NCBI GenBank assembly: GCA_031257655.1
Contig: JAIROF010000039.1
Span: 1-10,643 of the forward strand
DNA from: Prevotellaceae bacterium
GTDB taxonomy: Bacteria > Bacteroidota > Bacteroidia > Bacteroidales > UBA932
Direction: 5' to 3'
Length of the DNA: 10,643 nucleotides
Shown: one piece after another, positions 1-5,654 of the stretch
Layout: the number at the start of each line of letters is the position of its first letter
How positions within the stretch are numbered: the first letter of the stretch is position 1
Position numbers and translations under genes: made by a program
The notes under the pieces: generated by a model
What the model saw: the letters and a program-made list of their open reading frames with translations, nothing else
The model's database searches: none
Told to the model about the DNA's origin: nothing

Positions 1-5
1 ATAGT

Positions 6-50
6 AACACAGAGTTGCGCAGAGGCTTCACGGAAGAACACAGAAGGCTT
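6..50. repeat. Degenerate 9-bp-period repeat (CACAGAG-type)
   Basis: The sequence can be read as five consecutive nonamers: aacacagag, ttgcgcaga, ggcttcacg, gaagaacac, agaaggctt. It resembles the short nonamer-type intergenic repeats rich in CACAGAG or CACAAAG that occur in many environmental bacterial genomes. Related arrays lie at 1880-2005 and at the right edge of the window. No coding potential is seen. The left boundary may lie outside the window. Confidence 0.4.
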
Positions 51-55
51 ACGCC

Positions 56-84
56 TGTCTGAAGATGATTAATGCCGCGTAGCG
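56..84 (+). repeat. Dispersed intergenic repeat, short copy
   Basis: The stretch starts tgtctgaa and continues as aagatgattaatgccgcgt plus agcg. A second copy at 4180-4237 begins tgtccgaa and ends aagatgatgaatgccgcgt plus ggcg, with about 30 extra bases in the middle. The right part matches at 21 of 23 positions. Both copies sit in intergenic DNA, so this is a dispersed repeat family, with this copy internally deleted. Function is unknown. Confidence 0.55.
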
Positions 85-86
85 AT

Positions 87-188
87 AGTTTTTAGTTTTT
101 AGTTTTTAGTTTTTAGTTTTTAGTTTTTAGTTCTTAGTTCTTAGTTCTTAGTTCTTAGTTTTTAGTTTTTAGTTTTTAGTTTTTAGTT
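87..188. repeat. Heptamer tandem array (AGTTTTT)n
   Basis: Fourteen consecutive 7-bp units run from 87 to 184, followed by a partial unit. Ten units are AGTTTTT. Four adjacent units (129-156) are AGTTCTT. The array lies about 75 bp beyond the stop of the amino acid permease. It is a short tandem repeat of the heptanucleotide type, expected to vary in copy number by slippage. The clustering of the four variant units indicates that they spread by local duplication. A different heptamer (TTTCAAY) occurs at 7930-8002. Confidence 0.9.
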
Positions 189-262
189 CAGCCAAAGGTG
201 CACGGAGTTTTTGGCGCTTTCTTGATTTTTTTTCGGCTGCTTTGCTGCGCACGGGCTACGGG

Positions 263-1714
263 TTAGCTTTTCTTATGCAGCTTGCTGTGGCGGATGCCGT
301 AGGTAAAGTAGATGATAAGCCCCAGGGCAGTCCATCCAATGAGCCTGAGCCAGGTGTTCCAGGGCAAGGCCACCATCTGTATGATGCAGATAGCCGCGCC
401 CAGCAGCGGAATGAAGGGCACAAGCGGCACCCTGAACGGGCGCTTCAGGGCCGGTTGCGTTTTGCGCAGCACGAGGATGGAGAGGCACACAATGGCAAAA
501 GCCATCAGCGTGCCGATGCACACCAGCTCGTTGAGCACGTGCAGCGGGAATAGGCCTGCCGCAAGCCCTGTGGCGACGCCCGCAAAGATGGTTGCATTTT
601 GCGGCACGCCGCGCCGGAGGTTCACCCGCGAAAACAGCCTCGGCAGCAGGCCATCTTTCGATATGGCGTAGTAGATGCGCGACTGCCCGAGCATCATGAC
701 GAGTATCACCGAGCTAAGCCCGGCAATGGCGCCCAGCTTTATCAGCGGGCTAAGCCAGGCGAGCTGGCCGCCCAAGCTGTCGATGGCGTAGGCGATGGGC
801 GCGTCCACGTGCAGCTCGGTGTAGCTGGTTATTCCGGTGAGCACCGCCGTCACCGCCACGTAGAGCGCCGTGCAGATAAGCAGCGAAAGGAGAATGCCGC
901 GCGGCATATCCCGCTGCGGGTTGCGCGTTTCCTGCGCGGTTGTAGAGATAGCGTCGAACCCAAGAAAGGCGAAAAACACCGCCGCCGCCCCGCGCAGCAC
1001 GCCGCTCCACCCGTAGTGCCCAAACTCCCCCGTGTTTTCCGGGATGTAGGGCGTATAGTTGCCCACGTCGATGTGCGCCAGGCCAAACCCGACGAACAGC
1101 AGGATGACGCTCACCTTAATGACAACGATGATGTTGTTGACCAGCGCCGACTGCCTGATGCCGCCCAGCAGAAACGTTGCCACCACGCCAACGATAAACA
1201 CGGCGGGAAAGTTGATGATGCTGCCGGTGAGCGTCCAGCCGGCGGCGGTGTGCTCAAAGGTTGAGCCGGCTATGCTGTGGGGCAGCTCCAGCCCCCAGCC
1301 CTGCAGCAGGCTCTGCGCATAGCCCGACCATCCAACGGCAACGGTGGAGCACGCAAAGAGGTACTCCAAAATGAGGTCCCAGCCGATAAACCACGCCAGC
1401 AGCTCCCCAATGGTTGCGTAGCTGTAGGAGTACACGCTCCCCGAAACGGGAATCATGGCGGCAAACTCGGCGTAGCACAGGCCTGCCAGAACGCATCCGA
1501 TCCCGGAAATGAGAAATGAGATCGTCAGCGCGGGGCCTGCGTATTCGGCGGCCGCCTGACCCGTGATAACGAAAATGCCCGTGCCTACAATCGCGCCGAT
1601 ACCCAGCGTAACGAGGTGCGGCATCGAAAGGCTCCGACGTAATCCATCGTTCGACCCGCCGGATTCCGACAGAAGCGCGAACACGTCCTTCTTTTTAAAT
1701 AGCTTGTATAACAT
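263..1714 (-). CDS. APC-family amino acid permease (cationic amino acid transporter type)
   Basis: Inner-membrane secondary transporter of 483 residues, the usual length for the CAT group of the APC superfamily (YfnA/ApcT-like). It probably imports amino acids with protons. After a short cytoplasmic N-terminus, TM1 carries the broken-helix substrate motif GIGAIVGTGIF (residues 38-48). YAEFA (81-85) and the GWDLILEY signature (111-118) follow. The conserved FFAFLGFDAIST..QETRNPQRDMPRGI block spans 247-274. Twelve or so hydrophobic helices fill the rest, and the C-terminus is basic (HSKLHKKS). The start is the first ATG, after which the N-terminus aligns well with the family. It is transcribed alone; the nearest gene upstream (2065-3987, same strand) ends 350 bp away across a repeat array. 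No clear Bacteroidetes -7 element was found upstream and no U-tract terminator downstream. The exact substrate cannot be told from sequence. Confidence 0.94.
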   Translation of the reverse strand: MLYKLFKKKDVFALLSESGGSNDGLRRSLSMPHLVTLGIGAIVGTGIFVITGQAAAEYAGPALTISFLISGIGCVLAGLCYAEFAAMIPVSGSVYSYSYATIGELLAWFIGWDLILEYLFACSTVAVGWSGYAQSLLQGWGLELPHSIAGSTFEHTAAGWTLTGSIINFPAVFIVGVVATFLLGGIRQSALVNNIIVVIKVSVILLFVGFGLAHIDVGNYTPYIPENTGEFGHYGWSGVLRGAAAVFFAFLGFDAISTTAQETRNPQRDMPRGILLSLLICTALYVAVTAVLTGITSYTELHVDAPIAYAIDSLGGQLAWLSPLIKLGAIAGLSSVILVMMLGQSRIYYAISKDGLLPRLFSRVNLRRGVPQNATIFAGVATGLAAGLFPLHVLNELVCIGTLMAFAIVCLSILVLRKTQPALKRPFRVPLVPFIPLLGAAICIIQMVALPWNTWLRLIGWTALGLIIYFTYGIRHSKLHKKS

Positions 1715-1879
1715 GTGATGGCTGTTTTAGGTGTTTGTATTTAAATGCTTTGAATCACCATTGACCGGCTATAGCTGTCGGTTTACATTTTTATACTATT
1801 GATATTTAAATGGTATAATTTCTATTTTTCTCCCGAAAACCTCCTTAAAAAAAAACGCCTCTCCCTCTTTTTCTTAACC

Positions 1880-2005
1880 TGTGCAACCTGCGTAATCTGC
1901 GCAACCTGTGGAATTTGTGCAACCTGCGTAATCTGTGCAATCTGTGCAACCTGCGTAATCTGTGCAACCTGTGCAACCTGCGTAATCTGTGCAATCTGTG
2001 GATCA
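1880..2005. repeat. 9-bp tandem array (TGTGCAACC / TGCGTAATC units)
   Basis: Fourteen nonamers in unbroken 9-bp register: tgtgcaacc, tgcgtaatc, tgcgcaacc, tgtggaatt, tgtgcaacc, tgcgtaatc, tgtgcaatc, tgtgcaacc, tgcgtaatc, tgtgcaacc twice, tgcgtaatc, tgtgcaatc, tgtggatca. All variants fit TGYGNAAYY or are close to it. Because the period is a multiple of three, long open frames exist on both strands across the array (for example a QIAQITQVAQ-like frame on the minus strand). These are artefacts of the repeat. The rest of the gene-free stretch 1715-2064 is AT-rich and shows nothing else recognisable. Confidence 0.9.
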
Positions 2006-2049
2006 TTACATCCCCTGCAAAACATCCGTACTACTTTTGGCAGCGCTGG

Positions 2050-2063
2050 TTTTCTACAGGCTT
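2050..2063. repeat. Left arm of 14-bp inverted repeat flanking the thioredoxin-fold gene
   Basis: ttttctacaggctt here is the exact reverse complement of aagcctgtagaaaa at 4004-4017. The left arm ends one base before the stop codon of the minus-strand thioredoxin lipoprotein gene, and the right arm lies 16 bp upstream of its start. The arms therefore bracket that gene almost exactly. Confidence 0.6.
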
Positions 2064-2064
2064 C

Positions 2065-3987
2065 CTATAGCTGCTTTTCCACCTCTTTTTTTATTTTATC
2101 AACTCCTGGGAATCCTGTTGTCCGGAAGGTTTGCTTTCCGTTTCGGTCATATATAAAATAGGTCGGCACGCCCTCTATTGCCAAAATTTCATACCAGTAG
2201 CTGAATTGCTCGTCGCTCACGCGGTAATGTTCGCCGTGAATATCCGGAATCATATTGTACCAGGTGTTTAGGGGCGACGTTTCGCCGGTCAGGTACAGAA
2301 AGACGACATCCTTTTCTTTCCACTCTACCTTGAGCGGTTTGATCAGCGCATTTGCGCGGACGCAGGGGCCGCACCACGTTGCCCAGAAGTCCGCCAGCAC
2401 CACCTTTCCCTTGTAGCCGGAAAGTATTGCGTCCAGCATCTTACTTTTGCCAACCTTAGGAGCTTCGTGGATAGTAGACGTTTTGCTTTTCCTTACCGAT
2501 GCTACAAGCGCCTGCATCTTATCGTTTTCCGCCAGCAGGGCGGCGGCAATAGCGGGGGTAGCCGAAAAAGCCTCACGTATCCGCTGCTTTTCGACCGCTG
2601 TGTAGAACGAAAATGCCTGTAGCTGGTCGATAAAAAACTGAGCATAGGCGATATCGAACAAAAGCCCCGTATCTCTACCCAGCAGCGGGGAGATTTTTTC
2701 TTTAAAATAGGCGAATTTTTCCGCTGCGGAGCCGCCTTCCGGACGGCTGAAAGCCTTCGACTTGCGCAAGTCCGACAGCAGCTGGGGGTAGGTGGCGGTA
2801 TACGACAGCTCGTCGCCGAGCAAATCCTTCAGAAAGGAGTAGTATTCGGCGCCGGGGGCTGGCTTGGCGCTTGCGGTGTCGCGCACCTCGTTATGCGCGG
2901 CTAAGTAGGCGTAATACAGCAGGCGGTCGGCATCCTGGAGAAGCGCAACCACCTCCGCTTTCATGCTTTGCTCGCGCAGCATTTTCACGTTTTCCGGCTG
3001 CTGGGATTGCTTCAGCTCCTCCAGCTGAGCGCCGAGCTCGCCCAGCAGGCAGGCCTTCAGCTCATCGCGGTTCATATCGGCAATCCTGGAGATAAAGCGG
3101 TGGTCGAAGTCAAACAGCCTTTTACCGACCTCTTTAGCGTCGGCCATCGACACGTAGAGCGCGGGCGGGAGGGCATACCGATAGAGCGAATCGCCTGGGG
3201 TTTTGTCGGCGCGGTAGCGGGATTGGCTTCGGCTGGCTTTTCTCAGGTCGATGACCACCTCCAGCGAATCGCCGGGCGACAGGAAAACAGCGCCTTCGGA
3301 GAAGCTTACCAGCTGGGGGCGGTCTACAGGTATTTCGCCCGAAAACGAGCCGTCGGCGGCGATGGGAAGCTTGACGCTGCCTGCGCTGCTCAGCAGCCCG
3401 GCCGGATGCACTACGACCTCGTTCCGGTCCATCAAGCACCCCTCGACGTACCCCAGGTACTTTCCGCTCAGCTTAGCCGTGCCCGGCCCGAAAAACGGCG
3501 CCGGTAGCGGCCTGGTGGCCTTGCCTGCCGGCGCCTTTTTGGGCACAGGCGGCGCCTCAACTTTGTCGCCCGGCAGCAGCCGTATCCCCCATATTTTAAA
3601 GCAGTCGGGGCAATCGCTTTCGATAAAGTCTATCTTAGCCACGTGGGGGGGAAGCGGGGGGAAGTGGAGCGCGAAGGTTGCCCTGCCGGAATCCGGCATA
3701 TAAAACTCCTCATCCGGCGTGATGCCCTCCGCCCTGGTGAGCTGCAGCCGCTCGGAGCTGCCGCTCGCGCGGATGTACGTTTCGCCCGAAATCCGTATCC
3801 AGTGGTGGGCGCGGGCGAAAGCGTCAACGTACAGGATGGTGGCAGAATCGCTCATGGCGATTTTGGCTATTTCCAGCGTGCTGCTGTTCCAGACGTCAAA
3901 CACCGGATGCTCTACAACAGGCGGACGGCGGTCGGTGCAGGCATAAATGCCGCAGGTGCACAGCAGGAGAAATGCATACTTTTTCAT
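2065..3987 (-). CDS. Thioredoxin-fold (TlpA/ResA-like) lipoprotein
   Basis: A 640-residue envelope protein, likely a thiol-disulfide oxidoreductase attached to a membrane by lipid. The start chosen is the ATG at 3987 because MKKYAFLLLCTCGIYAC is a lipoprotein signal peptide with the lipidated Cys at residue 17. An in-frame upstream ATG at 4116 would add 43 residues and bury this signal. The middle part has a beta-rich region with FLSPGDSLEVVIDL, typical of Bacteroidetes thioredoxin-like lipoproteins, then a long helical region. The C-terminal thioredoxin domain has VVLADFWATWCGPC, with the redox motif W538-C-G-P-C542, and the cis-Pro at 608 in GVPTYFIYD. Both cysteines are present, so it should be active. 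Partners and substrate are unknown. It stands alone and has a perfect 14-bp inverted repeat at its two ends. Confidence 0.88.
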   Translation of the reverse strand: MKKYAFLLLCTCGIYACTDRRPPVVEHPVFDVWNSSTLEIAKIAMSDSATILYVDAFARAHHWIRISGETYIRASGSSERLQLTRAEGITPDEEFYMPDSGRATFALHFPPLPPHVAKIDFIESDCPDCFKIWGIRLLPGDKVEAPPVPKKAPAGKATRPLPAPFFGPGTAKLSGKYLGYVEGCLMDRNEVVVHPAGLLSSAGSVKLPIAADGSFSGEIPVDRPQLVSFSEGAVFLSPGDSLEVVIDLRKASRSQSRYRADKTPGDSLYRYALPPALYVSMADAKEVGKRLFDFDHRFISRIADMNRDELKACLLGELGAQLEELKQSQQPENVKMLREQSMKAEVVALLQDADRLLYYAYLAAHNEVRDTASAKPAPGAEYYSFLKDLLGDELSYTATYPQLLSDLRKSKAFSRPEGGSAAEKFAYFKEKISPLLGRDTGLLFDIAYAQFFIDQLQAFSFYTAVEKQRIREAFSATPAIAAALLAENDKMQALVASVRKSKTSTIHEAPKVGKSKMLDAILSGYKGKVVLADFWATWCGPCVRANALIKPLKVEWKEKDVVFLYLTGETSPLNTWYNMIPDIHGEHYRVSDEQFSYWYEILAIEGVPTYFIYDRNGKQTFRTTGFPGVDKIKKEVEKQL

Positions 3988-4003
3988 AGCGAGAAGATTT
4001 TTT

Positions 4004-4017
4004 AAGCCTGTAGAAAA
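4004..4017. repeat. Right arm of 14-bp inverted repeat flanking the thioredoxin-fold gene
   Basis: aagcctgtagaaaa, the perfect reverse complement of 2050-2063. It falls in the predicted 5' leader of the gene, between the putative promoter at 4045-4052 and the ATG at 3987. Confidence 0.6.
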
Positions 4018-4044
4018 TAAAAAAAAGCACCAGCTACAGCGCCA

Positions 4045-4052
4045 CAAAAATA
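4045..4052 (-). promoter_or_regulatory. Putative promoter -7 element for the thioredoxin lipoprotein
   Basis: Reading the minus strand, TATTTTTG matches the Bacteroidetes -7 consensus TAnnTTTG in full. Transcription would start near 4037 and give a leader of about 50 nt. No TTG/TTTG -33 element is seen at the right spacing, so the call rests on the -7 box alone in AT-rich DNA. Confidence 0.45.
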
Positions 4053-4179
4053 ATCTATTTGTTTGGATATACGGCAGAAAAATTGAAAAATTTTTAGGCC
4101 TCGGCAAGCGCATCACGCGCCTTTTGCCCAGTAGCCATAATCGCTAATGCCCCGCTCGGCGTAGCGTCTGCGCCGCTAT

Positions 4180-4237
4180 TGTCCGAACTCGGATTTTATG
4201 GGATTTTGGGGATTAAGATGATGAATGCCGCGTGGCG
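4180..4237 (+). repeat. Dispersed intergenic repeat, long copy
   Basis: Starts tgtccgaactcggatttt and ends aagatgatgaatgccgcgt plus ggcg. It matches the short copy at 56-84 at both ends. The middle, rich in ggatttt-like units, is missing from that copy. It runs directly into the strong hairpin at 4234-4272. Confidence 0.5.
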
Positions 4238-4272
4238 CTGTGGAGATGCACGGCGTGCGTCTCCACAGCGCC
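4234..4272. repeat. Strong intergenic hairpin (18-bp stem, GGC loop)
   Basis: The left arm g4234-c4251 (ggcgctgtggagatgcac) pairs with 4255-4272 (gtgcgtctccacagcgcc). There is a single G-U type pair and a three-base loop, ggc. No T-run follows on either strand, so it does not look like an ordinary Rho-independent terminator. It lies between two divergent genes and immediately follows the dispersed repeat. A REP-like palindrome is possible. Confidence 0.7.
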
Positions 4273-4278
4273 CAAAGA

Positions 4279-4527
4279 ACCTCATTCCTAACCTTATTTA
4301 TCCAACAAAACAACCTCAGTAGCAATTAGTTAACTAATCGCCATCCAACCTCATTACCTTATTTTCCATTTGCTCGTCTCCAATTTTCATTAATAATGAG
4401 GTAGTTAGGTTATTGTTGGTTGTTATTCTCTCGGCTACTGAGGTTGTTTTGTTAGGAAAATTAGGTGGAAACCGAGCGTAGCGAACTCACGAACACCAAA
4501 AATAAGCACGAGTGAGTAAATGAGGTT
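4279..4527. repeat. Palindromic MITE-like element, about 250 bp
   Basis: Outer 9-bp inverted ends are aacctcatt (4279-4287) and aatgaggtt (4519-4527). Inside, a perfect 20-bp inverted repeat joins aacaaaacaacctcagtagc (4304-4323) to 4434-4453. A 14-bp perfect palindrome, attagttaactaat, lies at 4325-4338. The aacctcatt motif recurs near 4348, and taatgaggt occurs near 4393. No open frame of note lies within. The symmetric layout suggests a small non-autonomous element or a long hairpin-forming repeat. No target duplication was found, so the borders are tentative. Confidence 0.5.
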
Positions 4528-4529
4528 TT

Positions 4530-4601
4530 TCGCCCACAAACATGCTATTGTGCTGATTTTTATCCATTTATGAATCGTATCAATCAAACATGGACACTAC
4601 C
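4530..4601. repeat. Solo right end of the GGTAGTGTCC dispersed element
   Basis: This stretch ends with atcaatcaaacatggacact plus acc at 4601 and closely matches the right end of the complete element at 7298-7540 over about 70 bp. The last 13 bases, catggacactacc, are identical. No matching left end (ggtagtgtccatg) is present nearby, so this is a truncated or solo copy. It directly abuts the palindromic element at 4279-4527. Confidence 0.7.
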
Positions 4602-4638
4602 AATTTATGACGCTCCCCCTTTTTTCATTTGCGCGCGC

Positions 4639-4669
4639 TTGGAAATCGCAAAAATTTACTGTACGTTTG
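4639..4669 (+). promoter_or_regulatory. Putative pyrF promoter (TTG-N20-TACGTTTG)
   Basis: TTG at 4639-4641 (-33) and TACGTTTG at 4662-4669 (-7) are separated by exactly 20 bp. This fits the Bacteroidetes housekeeping consensus TTTG/TTG-N19-21-TAnnTTTG. Transcription should begin at about 4673-4677, giving a leader of about 70 nt before the pyrF ATG. A second partial -7 match, TACCTTAG at 4722-4729, lies closer to the start and is weaker. Confidence 0.65.
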
Positions 4670-4670
4670 T

Positions 4671-4712
4671 TCCGAAAATGCAAGGCGGAGTTTACCTGCC
4701 GCAGCATTCGGA
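4671..4712 (+). promoter_or_regulatory. Stem-loop at the 5' end of the pyrF leader
   Basis: TCCGAA (4671-4676) pairs with TTCGGA (4707-4712), and TGC (4679-4681) with GCA (4704-4706) across a two-base bulge. An inner GCGG (4685-4688) pairs with CCGC (4699-4702). The structure begins right at the predicted transcription start. It could protect the 5' end or affect translation or elongation. There is no T-run, so it is not a canonical attenuator. Function is inferred only from position. Confidence 0.5.
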
Positions 4713-4744
4713 GCAAGTATGTACCTTAGCGAGATAGAAGAACA

Positions 4745-5560
4745 ATGAACGCACAGCAGCTTTACGAGCAGATTCGGCGCAAGAAATCTTTTCTATGCGT
4801 AGGCTTAGATTCGGATATAAACAAATTACCCGCTCACCTGCAGCGCTATCAGCATCCCCTGCTGGCGTTTAACAAGGCCATTGTAGACGCAACGGCGCCG
4901 TATTCGGTTGCCTGCAAGCCCAACCTGGCCTTTTACGAGGCGTGCGGAGCCCACGGCTGGGCGCAGCTGGAGGAAACCGTGCGCTACGTTCGCCGGCGCT
5001 ACCCCGATATGCTCATCATTGCCGACGCCAAGCGCGGCGATATTGGCAACACCTCGCGCCTGTACGCCGAAGCGTTTTTCAAAACGATGGATGTGGACGC
5101 CGTTACCCTTTCGCCCTACATGGGGCGCGACACGGTGCAGCCCTTTTTGGAGTACCCCGGCAGGTGGGCGGTTTTGCTGGCGCTCACCTCCAACCCCTCG
5201 GCCTCCGATTTTGAGCTGACCGTTGGCGCAGACGGAAAAATGCTGTACGAGCGCGTGCTGGAAACCTCCATGCAGTGGGGCACCCCCAGCAACACCATGT
5301 ACGTGGTGGGCGCAACCCAGGCCGATATGCTGGCGAATGTTCGCCGGATAGCGCCCAACCATTTTTTGCTGGTGCCGGGGGTAGGAGAGCAGGGGGGCAG
5401 CCTGCGCGAGGTGGCCAGGAGCGGCATGAACAGCCGCTGCGGGCTGCTGGTAAGCTCTTCGCGCGCGATTATCTTTGCCGATGGCGGCGAAAATTTTGCC
5501 GCCGCTGCGGGCAGCAAGGCCCGCGAAATGCAGGAGCAAATGGCCGCCTGCCTGCGCTGA
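4745..5560 (+). CDS. pyrF: Orotidine 5'-phosphate decarboxylase, subfamily 2
   Basis: Cytoplasmic enzyme of 271 residues that converts OMP to UMP and CO2, the last step of de novo UMP synthesis. The sequence shows the N-terminal FLCVGLDSD (LD at 21-22), CKPN with Lys58, and the catalytic signature ADAKRGDIGNTS (Asp94, Lys96, Asp99) that defines the active site. The later VTLSPYMGRD and phosphate-loop-like LVPGVGEQGG also fit. The length and the RGDIGNTS form match the longer subfamily 2 seen in Bacteroidetes, mycobacteria and Myxococcus rather than the ~230-residue E. coli type. The ATG follows an A-rich stretch (gatagaagaaca). The gene is transcribed alone and converges with the FtsX-family permease gene, whose stop is only 50 bp away. 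It is complete with no damage seen. Confidence 0.97.
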   Translation: MNAQQLYEQIRRKKSFLCVGLDSDINKLPAHLQRYQHPLLAFNKAIVDATAPYSVACKPNLAFYEACGAHGWAQLEETVRYVRRRYPDMLIIADAKRGDIGNTSRLYAEAFFKTMDVDAVTLSPYMGRDTVQPFLEYPGRWAVLLALTSNPSASDFELTVGADGKMLYERVLETSMQWGTPSNTMYVVGATQADMLANVRRIAPNHFLLVPGVGEQGGSLREVARSGMNSRCGLLVSSSRAIIFADGGENFAAAAGSKAREMQEQMAACLR

Positions 5561-5577
5561 AGCGCGACCGCGCGCCC

Positions 5578-5654
5578 CAGCGTTTTGCTCGGGCTGGTGC
5601 GCGCCGCCGGCTACGCAAACCTCAGCGTTTTGCTCGGGCTGATGCGCGCCGCCA
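5578..5654. repeat. 45-bp-period direct repeat spanning the end of the permease gene
   Basis: The sequence beginning cagcgttttgctcgggct at 5578 recurs at 5623. The 32-bp units match with one mismatch (ctggtg against ctgatg). The right copy encodes the last residues of the minus-strand permease (AARISPSKTL). The left copy lies beyond its stop, in the same reading frame (AARTSPSKTL), because the period is exactly 15 codons. Confidence 0.9.

Larger units (their letters stand above)
3988..4744. other. Gene-free spacer between divergent genes
   Basis: This spacer separates the minus-strand thioredoxin lipoprotein from plus-strand pyrF. I see no credible coding region here. It holds the putative promoter of the lipoprotein gene, a dispersed repeat, a strong hairpin, a palindromic MITE-like element, a solo end of the GGTAGTGTCC element, and the pyrF promoter and leader. 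Repeats take up most of its length. Confidence 0.7.

Noticed and set aside
1880..2005. Possible CRISPR array
   Set aside because: The units are 9 bp with no separate spacers and no 21-40 bp repeats; no cas genes are in the window.
1799..2161. Open frames on both strands over the 9-bp array
   Set aside because: They exist because the repeat period is a multiple of three; the predicted peptides are simple repeats (CVICAT, QITQVA).
5561..5610. A bidirectional terminator between pyrF and the permease
   Set aside because: There is a short GCGCG/CGCGC pairing but no T-run on either strand, and the interval is mostly the duplicated permease tail.
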